From Theobroma cacao (taxonomy: Eukaryota > Streptophyta > Magnoliopsida > Malvales > Malvaceae), in contig NC_030856.1 in assembly GCF_000208745.1 (NCBI RefSeq), positions 7,417,186-7,481,185 on the forward strand: DNA of 64,000 nt. The letters run 5' to 3'. The first letter of the stretch is position 1. The number at the start of each line of letters is the position of its first letter. Under the pieces are notes generated by a model. It had not been told where the DNA came from. It saw only the letters and a program-made list of their open reading frames with translations, and did no database searches. Both the position numbers and the translations under genes were made by a program. Below, piece by piece: positions 1-12,400 of the stretch.

Positions 1-600
1 TCCTCTGTCTACTCAAAACTGTCTGCCTTACAAATAGATGTGAAAAGTTGATCATTATCTTGCAATAATGAGCCAAGCAAAGTTGAAATTTGCAATCCTG
101 AACTGCCTGCCACCACTGCTACTTTACATATCATCCATTTTTATTAAATGCTTACTGGCACCACTTTGCATTCTTACGGCCCTTATATTTTATTTTCCTG
201 AACTGATTGTGCTCTTGTTTTGGGGGCTTTTAATACTCTTCATCAGCTTCAGTTTGCGTCAAGTGCCATTCTCAAGAACCTGAGGATCTTCTTGCTAGAT
301 ACGAAACATGCAAACATACTGTGTTGATCCTCCTTTCTTACCATGGACCTGCAAGGATCTTGAGAGGCTCCCCAATTATTGCTTCTAGTATACATATCTT
401 AATACTGATAATTCATCTAGAAGACAACCATCTACCGCAGCGGCGTTTTTTTGACCTTGAATTGTCAACATGATGCTATATTTTCTGTATTCAAGTATCC
501 TTTGTATCGCTGGTTATGCTCGCCGGTTTTGGAACCAAAGGTTCTTGATGCATCTCTGCCAGATTTGTCCTGTTTATTCTTACACGACGGCACATTCTGT
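1..600. other. Left edge, no supported gene
   Basis: I see no recognisable coding exon here. A 71-codon open frame at 68-283 is hydrophobic and resembles no family I know; in AT-rich plant DNA such frames arise by chance. From about 600 the sequence begins to match the region downstream of the second kinase copy near 18790, so the duplicated segment starts around there. Confidence 0.4.
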
Positions 601-1616
601 TAGTACTACACCATTATATGATGTGCAATCATAAGTTTTATAAGCCATATTTTTCACAGTAAGCTGCAGCCTTTATTTTTTTTATTTTTTGGATAATTGA
701 GTTTTTATTTCAACATGCAAAGGAAGAACTGTGAAAATGTTTACAAGCTGGGGAAACACCCAGAAAACATCAGCTAACTAACTAAGCTGGAATTATGACC
801 CAGCTCTTACATAGATCATTGGAAAGTACAATAGAAGAAGAACTACTACAGGAAGCTGCAGTCTTATCACCAAGGCCTGATTTCATGCTTCGATCATCAT
901 CTTTGCACTCGTGAATATCATCATCATCATCATCATCATCATCATGCACCAGAGATGCTTGCGCTTTCAAGTCCTCAATATCAAAATTCCAGGCGCTAAT
1001 TCCTCTTTGATACTGACTCTGCGGTGTAGCTTCTTGTTCTGCTGAAGGCATTTTCTTTAGAGCTAGTTGTGCAGCATCCTTAAGCTGAACGGGTTTCACA
1101 GGCTTCGACAGCCGTGGCAAAGAAGCAAATAATTTCTTCACAGAAAGCTCAGGAGGCTTTGCATGCTTGAAAAACGAGTGCTTCAATAATTTCTCTGCAG
1201 TGGGCCTCTTTGTTTGATCTTTCACCAGGCACATCGCAACCATATCTTTGAAAGACTTGGAGAACTTCTTATCACAATCTTGATCAAGTCGTGGAGGAGC
1301 ATTTTGTACGGTCATCAAGAGAACCTTCATGGGTGGATATTTGGAAAAAGGTGCATGACCATGGGCCAACTCCAATGCTGTTATGCCGAATGACCATATA
1401 TCTGCCTTGGAGTTATATCCAGTTCCTGGCTGCATGACCTCCGGTGCCATCCAGCAAGGAGTCCCCACAAAGGTATTTCTCGATAGTTGTCTGTCTCCTG
1501 AGTCGAACATGCAATCTGAAACACCGAAGTCGGCGAGTTTAACTGTTCCATTGTTATCAAGCAGTATATTCCCAGCCTTGGATCCCGATGAATATGTCCT
1601 TGTCGGTGAAGATAAT

Positions 1617-4600
1617 TGTAACACCCCATAATCTCATATAGTAGTCAACATAAACGTATCAATAAGACGAAGGTGTTACATGGTAAATAAAGAAAAGTTT
1701 GAAGATTCATCGGTAATTTTGATATTTGAAGTTAAAAAGGGAATTTCCTAATAAAGAAGACTAAGTTATGAGTAATATGAGATGTAAATGTAAGTTGGAT
1801 GAGACAATAAATGAATAAATAAGTCATAAAATAAAAATAATATAAAGAATAAAAAAAAGGGGCTGACTTGATCAGCCGCCCATGTGTAATAAAAGGGGAA
1901 ATAAAAGCGAAAAGGGGGTCCGGCCAAGAAAGGAAGGCATAGAAAAGAAGAGTAACAAGTGTCAAAATTGCCCCCACATTAAAAGACATTCAAGTGATAT
2001 TTTTCTTGTCTTCATGCAATAGAAACCGTACCTTTGGTCATAAATAAATGAGGAAAGTTAACTTGAAAGAAGGAGAAAGAAATAAAAAAATAAAGAACCA
2101 TGGGAAATAGGCTTTAGTAAGAGCCAAGGGCCGGTCACTTGAGGAAGGAAAAAGAAGAGAGAAGTCTTGGAGAGGCCGGTCACTTGAGGAAGGAAAAAGA
2201 AGAGAGAAGTCTTGGAGAGTTAGAAATTTGAGGAGAAGAAGGAAAAAGTAAAAAAATTGATGAAGAAATAAGTTAAAAAAAAAAAAGAAATGGACAAGAC
2301 AAATCAAGTATGTTGCTGATAATTATCTACACCAAGACATATTAAATAATATTTTAAATTTTATCTCTTTTCTTTTTTTATGATGGAACGGCAGAGGCCG
2401 GCTGAGGGAAGAAACAAAAGAAAAAAGGGGCTGGTGCTATCGGTTGCGAAAAGAATAGGAAGGAAAGAAAGAAAGGAAAATAGAAAAAGCTGGGGTTGTG
2501 GTGGTTGGCGAGAAAAAGAGAAAGAGTTGGGTTGTGTTGGTTGACGGAAAAAGAGAGAGAGTTTGGTTTTTGGTGACAAAATGGCTGAATAAAAAGAGAG
2601 AAAATTTGAGTTCTTTGGACTGATCTAGAGTTGACCAACGGTGGAAGTGGAGAGGAGGCTTTAAGCCACCAGTAGTGAAGGTTGAGAGCTGCTGGCGGTG
2701 AGAGAAAGAGAGAAAGAAAGTGCAGCCGATTGGTGCATGAAAGGAGGGAGAAGAAAGGAAGAGAAAAACGAGTAGAAGAGAGAGGAAGAAACGGGAAAGA
2801 AAGGTAAGAAAATAATAAAAAAATATATAATAATAATGCTAGAATAAAAATAGATATATTAATTAAGTGGGTTTTAATATTTAGGAGAAATAAATAAATG
2901 GTGTACTGTGGTGAAAGGTTGAAGGAAATAACGAATTATTGGTAAGAAGGAGTAGCTCGATACGTCTTTGAATTAATAACGACGTAACATCCCGTTATTG
3001 TGAGGTGAGTAAGGGGTGTCAATTTTAAAATTTTGTAAATATATATATATATATACATATACGTATGACTTATTTTAAACGTGAAAATTGTGAATAGCAT
3101 GTACTAGTAGCAATTTTAGGAAATTGTGGTTGCAAATTACGTTTAGAAATCGGTTTGAATATATATATGTATAAATTATATGTAAAGTGTTTAGAAAAAC
3201 GGGAAACAATCCTTTTATACTGTTTTACATCAAAATCTGTGCCTTATATTTGTGCAGTGTGTATTCATGGTTATATTGTTTATTCACCATGCGAATTATT
3301 ATTTTGAAATTCATGCATAAATATGTTTTAAGAAAATGATAGATTTTATCAATTCTTATGTTGAATACTTTGAAAATAATTTTAAGACGAGATTTCAAGG
3401 ACATAAAGCGATTCTAAAATGATTTTTTTTTTAAATCGAAAAATTAGAGAGTAGGTCGGATGTCACATCGGTTAAGTGTGACTCTCGTGCACGAGTGAGC
3501 TCTAGCTAGAGAACCATTGGGTCACCGACGGGCGGTTAGGTGTGGTTGGGGCCACGGCTTGTAATATATGTATGCGTGGCTAGGCCACTAGATGATTACA
3601 CGGTTATGACCGTTTGATTCTCCGATGTCGGCCAACATCGTGAGATTGCCATGGCACATGGGAATCCGGTGGAAGCGATGCTCCCGGATGTTATTACGTG
3701 GTAGCGGGACCACGGGTTTATTTTCATTCTCTACTCGAGAGTGGCATCTCTGAGTTTTCAAACTCATATTTCTTTCCATGGTGAAAACAGAATTTAACGA
3801 TTTTTTTTGCAGTTGCCTTTATTTTTACAATGAAATGAATTTTAACTCATCGGGTGTGAGGTGATTTGTGATTTACGTATGAGTTTAATTAATATTCGAT
3901 TTCATGGGAGCTTACCGAATATACTGATGTGATTTGAGTAAAATGTCAATTGAATTTAACGGCAGAATTTTCTTTATGTAAAATTGTTTTAATTCAATTT
4001 TTCAAATGATTGACTTGAATAACGCTATTGAAGTGCTTACAATGCATAAGAAATCCTCGATTTTTCATATAAGGCACAAACTCCCGTTCAAAATAAATTA
4101 TTTTTGTAATCTTGTATTTTTATATTCAATTGATCTGCTATTTGCTTGTTTCCCATCTATGCCGTACTCACGGAGCCGATGATCACTAAGTCTATGAGAC
4201 TCACACCCCTCTTTTCCCTCTTTTGCAGACAAGGATCGACCTAATGAGTAATCATCAGCGCGTTCGGCCCACCGCAAATAGGTAAAGGTAGCTCATGGCC
4301 TTTTTTTCCGAATCGCTCCGCTGTTAGAGATTGAGTTGTAGTACTTTGGTTTTACTATGTAAACATATATTAGTTTTGATAAAAACATAAATTTTAGATT
4401 CTTGAACTTAATGTATTTAACTGTGATATCATGACTTAAAGTCAAAATTTAATGGCTATGCTTCTTGTGAAATTTTTAAGTTATAGAAATATATATGGTT
4501 CAAATAATACTGCGGATTAGTAAAGGTGTACAATGAGTTATGGAGAAATTTCTTTCAAGCTTGTTCGGGACTTGGCGGGATCTTCCGAAGGTCTCAGACA

Positions 4601-4629
4601 TCGGTAGCGACTGAGGAGGGGTCGTTATA
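1617..4629. mobile_element. Solo LTR of a Ty3/Gypsy-type retrotransposon (3,013 bp)
   Basis: The element begins TGTAACACCCC and ends GGGGTCGTTATA, a decayed form of the expected TGTTACA end. It is flanked by the 5-bp direct repeat ATAAT at 1612-1616 and 4630-4634. Removing the element plus one repeat restores the continuous kinase sequence seen in the paralogue at about 19770. There is no second LTR and no gag or pol, so it is a solo LTR left by LTR-LTR recombination. The great length and the TGTAACACCCC start are usual in plant Tekay/Del chromoviruses; that lineage call is inference from the ends only. Small open frames inside it are chance frames in GA-rich DNA. Confidence 0.88.
2130..2219. 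repeat. Tandem duplication of about 45 bp inside the solo LTR
   Basis: Two near-identical adjacent copies of a purine-rich unit (GGCCGGTCACTTGAGGAAGG and following bases) lie in a GA-rich tract that runs from about 2040 to 2820. It is a local duplication within the LTR. Confidence 0.8.
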
Positions 4630-5074
4630 ATAATCCAAAGCCTTAAGAGTTTCCTTAAGAATGGAAGCGATAGCAGCTTCTTCGAATCTATCGGGATAAG
4701 CTGTTTTCATGCGATGCAAGCAAGAACCCTCCGACATGAACGACATGACTACCCAAAGGTTGCGGTCATCAACGAAGGAAGAATATGCCCGAAGAACATT
4801 AGGGTGATCGATCAATCTCAGTGTTTGAGCTTCCCGACGTACGTCATCCAGATTAGTACTGCTGCAGCGATCAAGATCCAAACACTTGACAGCCACGACG
4901 TCCTTTGAAGGAAGATAGATTGCTTTGTAAACAGTAATAGTGGCGCCATGGCCAATTTCTTCAAGAAGCTGGTAATCACTAGGGTTCACTGAGTAATTTC
5001 GAGTCCCTTCCATTCTTCCCATTGAAAAACCAGCCAATCGCTCGTAGAGAAATCGTCGCTTCTCCAAAGCCGCA

Positions 5075-5180
5075 AGAAAGAGTAATAAGAGTAATAGTCC
5101 TTCAAGGACTGGTTTTTTTGTTTAAGAAAGAGTAATAAGAGTAACAGAATAGTCCTTCAAGGACTGGCTTTTTCTGTTTT
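5075..5180. repeat. Tandem duplication upstream of kinase copy A
   Basis: A unit containing AAGAGTAATAAGAGTAA and TCCTTCAAGGACTGG occurs twice in a row. The paralogous segment at about 20211-20255 has only one copy. The duplication therefore arose in this locus after the kinase segment was copied, in what would have been the kinase 5' leader. Confidence 0.8.
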
Positions 5181-5327
5181 GGACATGGGTACTGATTGTT
5201 GTTATTATAAATAATTAAAGTTATAATTAAAAATTTGACATTAATTTACAAAATTTTTTAAGTAAAAAAAAAAAGACTTCAACCAATGCAATGACTTTTA
5301 TCAAACCACACTTCTGTTATTTGATTA

Positions 5328-5376
5328 AGATCTAAACACTTGACAGCTGCGACATCCTTTGAAGATAGATGGACTG
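5328..5376 (-). pseudogene. Small third fragment of the kinase N-lobe
   Basis: About 45 bp match the kinase segment encoding the VAVK strand: TCTAAACACTTGACAGC and CATCCTTTGAAG appear in the same order as at 4875-4915. It sits just where this flank stops matching the flank of the second kinase (after ATTTGATTAA, near 20440). It looks like filler DNA pasted in at a breakpoint. Confidence 0.7.
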
Positions 5377-5399
5377 TTGTGACCTAACTTGTGTTTATT

Positions 5400-8376
5400 A
5401 CATCAGTTTAAGTAAGACTCCGACATTTGTTTATATTTATTTTAAATTTAATTTTATTAATTCAAGGTTAATAAAAAAATAGATAAAACTTAGTCAATAT
5501 TTAATTTAATAACCAAATTATCAATTTAATTTAATAAGGATGTCAATATTAATTAGAAACTAAATAAAATGAGTCACTACACAAAATGAGTTAATAAGTT
5601 AAATGTAGTTTTTTAGTTTTAATATATTAATATACTAATTTTCTAACAGCTAAATACAATATATTTATTTATAAACGTTTTCTTAAAAACCAATCAGAAG
5701 CCATTAAGAAATAAAAAGAAAGATCGTTTCGATTTTGTATTAGATATTTGAGAACATTTAATTGTACATAATAAAATATTATTTTATTAGGGATAAATGA
5801 TGATGTTATAAGTGGTAGATTAATTTTGATATAAAACTTTAAAATTAAACTCATAAAATATTTAAGAAAATTCAAACAACCATTTATTCTTCTATTTCAT
5901 TCATTCAAATTTTTTTACTTTTATTTTAGATCGAATAAGTCTTTATTAATAGTTGATTAATTGTCATTAGTTTAAATTATCGCTTGTCATTTTATACTCA
6001 TATGGTGTTGATGTGAAAGGTTCAAATTATCACATGGTCATGTTAATCATATCACATTAGCAAACCATGCCATCATTTATTGTAACATATCAATATGTCA
6101 CATCAGCATTATATAACATAAAATGATAAGTGACACTTTGATTAAATTGACGATTAATCATAAACATTTATTTGATTCAAAATAAAAATATAAAAATTTG
6201 ATTAAACACAATAAAATCAATAAATATTTATTTAACAACTTGACCAAATGTCTAACCATTTCAGTGAGATATTTTGAGATGAAAAAGGTGATTAACTACA
6301 TCTTCTAAAAATATCCCAGGAATTCTATTCATAAACAATTATATGGAGAATAATTCATTGATTAGTTACAAGGAATAATACAAATGCATTTATATACAAA
6401 CAAAATAAAATAAGAGAAGAAAGTGGATAAATTATATGATTTTATTTCACCATGTATTTCATGTGTGTAAAATTAATAATACTAGAAAATAGCATGCACC
6501 ATGTAGCGGGTTTGCAAAATTTTTTAAATTATTTGTGAAATAAATTTATTAGAGAAAAATGAAATTTTTATATGAAAGGCCTGCATTAAAATTTCTCAAC
6601 AGATATACAAAAATTGTTTATAAAGGTAAACAATTGAAATAGTAATCAATAAATGGAAAGAAAAACAATTAATAACAGACGAAGGTTGTGGCATGACATT
6701 GACTGAGTTATACATCAAAAAATAAAAAATGAATGTTACAATAGTCTTTTTAGAGTTATATGATTAAAAAGTTCCATGCTGTGACAAAACAAAGAAACTA
6801 AAAGAAATTTTTGCTATGTTTATAGACAACACTATGAAAAAGAAGATGTTACATAATATATAACAAAAAGTGAATTGTCAATAATAAGTTGATATCTTCA
6901 AAAAAAATTTCTGTGTACAAAATTAACAATGCAAAGTAATAAAAAATGTTGTAATCATTTTATATATACATTGGTAAAGTAAGCAGTTTTAGACAACAGA
7001 AAAACAGAAAAACAATTTCAAAGGCATAGAAAATGAATCCAAATTCAATGAATATAGAGAAAATCCTTTTGGATGATTTCATCTAGGGAGAAGAAAACTT
7101 GGCAATAATCCAAGTTGATCAAAAGCAATAGACGCTGCCTACTTTAACTAAGGTCTACCTTGATCTCCTATTGTGGTTAATCACATATAGGTTTTGGAAT
7201 AGTATAGTTTTCATTAGCATTAAAAGAAGCATAGTAGAAACATTACTTAGTATTTTATATTTGCAAAGAAGAAGCACATTAAGACAATTTAAACATAAGG
7301 ATTTGAATGATATAAAATTTAAAAAATGAGAATAAAAAGAACTCTTAATAGAAATTTCATATTCTTCAAAGGTAACATTTAGCTGTGTAAAGTTGATCAA
7401 ATTATTGATGGTACTCTTAAATAATTAAAAATATATATAATAAATATAGATTTTAATAGGAAAATGACAAATTAAGATGTAATAATGATTAAATATATTC
7501 ATGTGAATAATCCATTTTTCTGATCTACATGACCATTGAGATTCGTAGACTCAAAAATATCTTCAACATGAGTAACAGTTGTTCAAAGAAGAAAATACAG
7601 AAAGCATTGAAAAGAATCAATGAAAACATAAAATATGAACTGATGCAAAGAATCTGAGAGAACAACAACAAAAAATATTGCAAACTCTAACAACAATAAC
7701 CCAAATGTAGTTAATTTGAGTCATAGCTGGATATAGAGATTAATGGATAAAAATTTACCAATAATAAAACCAAAACATTGGAAAAAATAGATTGATTTAT
7801 CAATGTAAAATATCATGAGTTCCTAACTGCTTTAAAGGACAGCTATAGATAATATGCATTGAAGAAATTTCAGAACAACTTTTATAATGGCAAATTTCTC
7901 ATATTTGAAAAAGACATAAAACTCAATCAATAGAAGCAAAAATCTAGTAAAGAATAAAAGAGATAGTTGACTCAACCTAAGAGCAATAGATAAACAGCAA
8001 CTAGTTTTACGAACCAAGATAATGTTGATATTAACTTTCATATCAATCTATTCATCTAATATAATAAATCTAAACCGAGGTTAAAAGGTCTATGTTTTAA
8101 AGTTCACACTTGTTTTAATGGTAAAATAATCATTAATCTTTCTTTAAGTTTAAGTTATTTACTAACTTTTATCATCATTTTCCTTTTCCAATAAACGATA
8201 CCCAAAAATATAATAGCAAGTCAGTAACAAAATAACCTTTGTTAAGTATCAATTTGATTTGCTAAACAATTACTTTCAATAAGATTTGAGAATTTAGTAT
8301 GCATAAAACAAATTTTATAGCAATAATTATGACAATCAATACATTAACAGTTATAAAATTTATTTTGTTTAATAGT
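5400..8376. other. AT-rich intergenic DNA with a foldback element
   Basis: No gene is supported. Near 5918-5995 and 6118-6190 there are two imperfect inverted arms of about 75 bp, ending in TGTCATTTTAT on one strand and its complement on the other. They suggest an old MITE of about 280 bp without clear target duplications. The rest is low-complexity AT-rich sequence whose short frames have no recognisable content. Confidence 0.5.
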
Positions 8377-8389
8377 GCATTTTCTTCCA

Positions 8390-9396
8390 TTTTTTTTTTT
8401 GCTAAGTCATTCATTAAGATTAATTAGTAAGTACAAAAGAAGGCATGTCAGCCATAGGAACAACAACTGTAGGTAACAGATGAGAGGTACTCACTGTTAC
8501 AAAAGATCAAAAGCAAAAGAAAAACCTGGGGAAAGCTCTGCCTATGAAATGAACTAAAAAATAAAACAGTATAGAGCAGAAAAACATAACAGTAAAGAGT
8601 AGCCAAACATTGGTGAGAAAAACAGAACGTGGTGATCCAAATATCAAAGAGTAAGAACAACCAAAAAGATCAGAATCAAAGAGACCATTGAGGTCACCAC
8701 CAAGCAGAAAATGATGTGTTATTATTGACACCATACTTTGCCAAGGAATCAGCAAAACCATTTCCTTCTCTGAAGATATGCTTAAAGGAAACCGTATCTA
8801 GTGTAACGCAGAGAGAGTCTAACTCGTTAAAAATACTCCATTTGTCCCACAGTCGTTTTTCAACTGAGTTAACCCACGAGAGAGCAACGCGTGAATCAGA
8901 TTCAATGATTAAGGGAGATGATGTATAAGGAGTAGCAGTAAAGAGTTTAAGAGCCTTAAGATTGGCCATAAGCTCTGCAAAGTTGGAATCATGAAAGCCA
9001 ATAAGGCAAAAGAAAAGGCCAACAACATGACCATCAGAATCTCGAAGGACGCCGTCGCAACCAGCAGGTCCTGGTTTGCCTTTAGCCGAGCTGTCGATAT
9101 TAAATTTGAATTCCCCAGTAGGGGGTGGAGACCATGAAGTGCCCACGTGGTGGTGATATGGTGCTTTCCTCCTCGAAGATAGATGTGGGTCAGTCCACCA
9201 TCCCATATTATCAATGGCATCGACACCTTCAGAAGCTCGTATCCAAGACATTGAGCGTAATTTGATGAGGAAAAACATTTGGAGGCCATCCCATACCTTA
9301 GAGTTAAAGACTGTCTCATTTCGCGCTAGCCAAAGAGACCATAATGAAGCAGCACAAACAATCAACCATCTCTTATAAATAATTCCCCCAAAAGGG
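8390..9396 (-). mobile_element. 5'-truncated LINE with 13-bp target duplication
   Basis: The minus-strand element has its poly(A) tail at the left, seen as a T run at 8390-8402. The direct repeat GCATTTTCTTCCA flanks it exactly at 8377-8389 and 9397-9409. This is the expected signature of target-primed reverse transcription. Only the 3' UTR and the terminal RNase H region of ORF2 were copied, about 1 kb. The surrounding DNA is intergenic. Confidence 0.9.
8694..9396 (-). pseudogene. LINE ORF2 C-terminus: RNase H domain
   Basis: The frame carries the zf-RVT/RNase H region typical of plant non-LTR elements. WSLWLARNETVFNSK is followed by the RNase H strand FNIDSSAKGKPGPAGCDGVL, then SNFAELMANLKALKL, the catalytic-type ESDS, and the ending ADSLAKYG. 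The open frame runs on into flanking DNA to 9461, but the target duplication at 9397 shows that the extra N-terminal codons are not LINE sequence. Lacking endonuclease and reverse transcriptase, it cannot move itself. Confidence 0.85.
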
Positions 9397-9409
9397 GCAT
9401 TTTCTTCCA

Positions 9410-12400
9410 ATTGTATCGTTTTAACAACAGTTGTGTTGTCAAGGAAGAGTCCAAATTTCAATTGGAGGAAATTATTTTTGCTACTAAAGGAGGAAGAGGT
9501 CGACTCGTGAACTGTGAAAGATAATGAATCTATATGAAATATGATTGGTCATAGATTTTCTGATTTTAAAATAAAGAATCTTCTTGCAAGCATTAGATTG
9601 ATTTTTCATGTGCCTTTGCCTGTCAACTAATTCTTCCCTTAACAACGAAAACAAATTTTTCCAACAGAAAAAGGACCATCATTGACAGCAGAACCCGTTA
9701 CTAAACTTAATAAATTGTCAAAACATAGGTTGGCAGTAAGAATTATTAGTATATTTATGTAAGATGTTAATGACAATATAACATCAAAAGTATTATTTAT
9801 TTGTTATGTGATTTACTTCTGGTAGGTTAAGTTTGTCAAATCTATTAGAATGAGTAATAATTACTTTTTTTTTGTTATGTTGGTAAATGTTTTAACTTTA
9901 AATAATTTTATTTTGTTGTATGTATTTTATTTGCAACAAACTTAAAAAGAAGATAAAATTGCAATACCTAAAAGGCATGGAAACAAAAACTGGAAGTTGG
10001 AATTTGTGCCAGCACAACAAAGAAAGAAATCTGAAAACACAAAACAATAATGAATATAAGCTCTATGACATTGACAATAAAATCAATATAGCCTTTGTAG
10101 GGATCTCTTGAGAAAAGGAGAGGACAAAAGCAATAGTCAAAAAATACGAGAAGACAAAGAAAAGGTCTCAATTAGAAATTGAACTTCTTAATAGCAGCAT
10201 GATTGAAAACTTTGATAAGCTAAACATTTAAGGTTAAATTACAAATCCATTTGAATTTATATCCAATATACATTTCCATATTTTGTATTTTAAGTACAAA
10301 CATTTTTCTTTTGAAGATGTAAAAATTTTAAAAATTTTGTTTAAGTACATTTCCATTGTCAAACCAGGTTTATGCAGCATAAAGGTATGTTAGTTTTATT
10401 TTAAAATTAATGATTTTGATTTCAATTTCTACATATATTTAAGCTAGTTTTAGACTATATTCATTAATATTGTATTTAATTTTCAAATATTTGGGTGTTA
10501 GGGTTATATTCTATATTTTACATTTTATTAAGGTTTTGGTTTAGTTATAAATACTTATGTAATCTTAGTTTCAATGAGCTTTTGGATGATAAATATGTGA
10601 ATTTTTGAGTTAAAATGATGATTATAAAGCAAATATAAATCAAGACCAAAGCCATATCCAACACATACATATCTAAAGAAAAGATCAGGAATCAAACAAC
10701 ATTTAAAATTCAAAGAATGGCTAACAATCTGCTTCATTCCTAGAAATCAGAGGGAAACAAAATATCTTACATTTTTAACTAAAGTTCAATTATCAGGCTT
10801 TACATTTTTGCTAATCCAACATATGTAAACCATAGATTAAAACCTCCAATCAAGCATACATAGATTCAAATGCAATGCCAGACTACTGCAAAGGATAAAT
10901 GAAGCAACGCATACACATTATTAAATATCTTGGATTTCTTAAATCTACTCTCTTTTTTTTTAAAGATGAAAAACAGGTGATAATTGGAAGACAGATGAAA
11001 TTCACACAAAATTCCAACATGTAAGAATAGCACTAAACAATTGGCATATTTTCAAAGACAACTCTATCAACCAGCTATTGATATCTTGACAACTAAGATA
11101 AGATGCAGATTGTAAATAGGCTATCAGTAATTTTAGTTTTACAATTCAGCTAACTCTTTGTTATATCTAACCTTAGGCAGAATTGATAAACTCTTAGAAA
11201 TACAATAAAATATTTGTAGAAGGGAGTGAAAAACTATATTCAATCTTGTGTTAAAGTTGACAATTGTCTAAAAATGTAAATTGCATATCATTGAAAGAAT
11301 GACAAAATGGGGGTGAATAAATTACCGGTATGCCAAGAAAATTTTAGGAAAAAAGCCGCGAATTGGGTATAGTTCTCAAAATTCTCATCATCTATCTTTC
11401 CAGTTGTCATATTAGGTCCGTGAGAGCCTGATAAGCCTTAGCTAAGTAATGTGCAACATGCTTGTGAGGCATTGAAATATAAAATTAAATGCAATTATCA
11501 GTAAATAAAAGGCACCATTCAAATACCTCACTATTCTTGTTAATCTATAGCTTATATATGGGATTTCATATGTTTGAATAAGTAAAACACCTAACAGACT
11601 TGTTTTAATACTCATTTTTATACTTTTTGATTTTGAAAATTTTTTGTGGGTAACAAATGATGCAAATTGCTGTAATTAAAATCACTTACGCATACTCATG
11701 CAGCATAAAGCTTCTGTTTTGCATTATCAACGAAAAAAACAGTTAATTGTAATCTAAAACATTTATAATCAATAATTGATTTGAACATCCTATAACTAAC
11801 ATTGATGCCTAACAACATATTTCATACAGCATAGAGCAGTCTATTTAATCAAAAAATTAAGAGAAAATGACAAAGCAATTAAACATAAGATAAATTAAAA
11901 ATCACCATGACTAAAGATGCTTTTTATTATAAGAAAATAGCCATTAAATTTACAAACAGATACACCAAAGAAGTTTAAAAAAAAAAAACTGAATGAATAA
12001 ATAAAGAAAACAAAAAACTGATTAAACTTCAACAAATCAAAACAAAACTAATCAAGAACAGTCAACAATACTCTAGGTGTCGAGTTGAACAATACATAGC
12101 TTGAAAAATGATCAACAAAAGGTAAATCATTGGAATATCAATATAGCAGCATTCAAGTTAGATATGCAAGGACTGATTTGACATAACAAATGCATACTAT
12201 TATTTTAAAAAAAATCGAATAGAACTTGGCAAACCAAAAACCATTAAATCCAACTATCTAAAGCTAGTAAGATTTAAATTTATAATATTCTGTAAAACAT
12301 ATCTAGAGCTTAGTACTCAACAATAAATACAACACCCCTGCAAAACAAAAAGAAAATGACAAAAGAAATCAATAAGAGAAACCATGTCAGTACAGTTCTA

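Larger units (their letters stand above)
782..5022 (-). pseudogene. STE20/BLUS1-like Ser/Thr kinase, copy A, split by a solo LTR
   Basis: This is a broken paralogue of the kinase at 19098-20162. The N-terminal part (5022 down to 4630) holds the glycine-rich loop GHGATITVY and the VAVK lysine. The remainder (1616 down to 782) holds DFG, the GTPCWMAPEV segment and the C-lobe. Three lesions are visible. A 3,013-bp solo LTR interrupts the codons before LHRQGHIHRD. One base is lost near 1580-1582, just after HRD, where the intact copy reads HRDVKAGN. The C-terminal tail has an expanded Asp run (nine Asp, GAT repeats near 915-945) against four in the other copy. I chose the Met of MGRMEG as start because the longer frame upstream opens only with TTG. 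Decay looks recent, since most other codons remain in frame. A functional product is very unlikely. Confidence 0.9.

Noticed and set aside
2038..2638. Several Phe/Leu-rich minus-strand frames
   Set aside because: They are translations of a GA-rich tract inside the solo LTR, with tandem duplication explaining their internal repeats.
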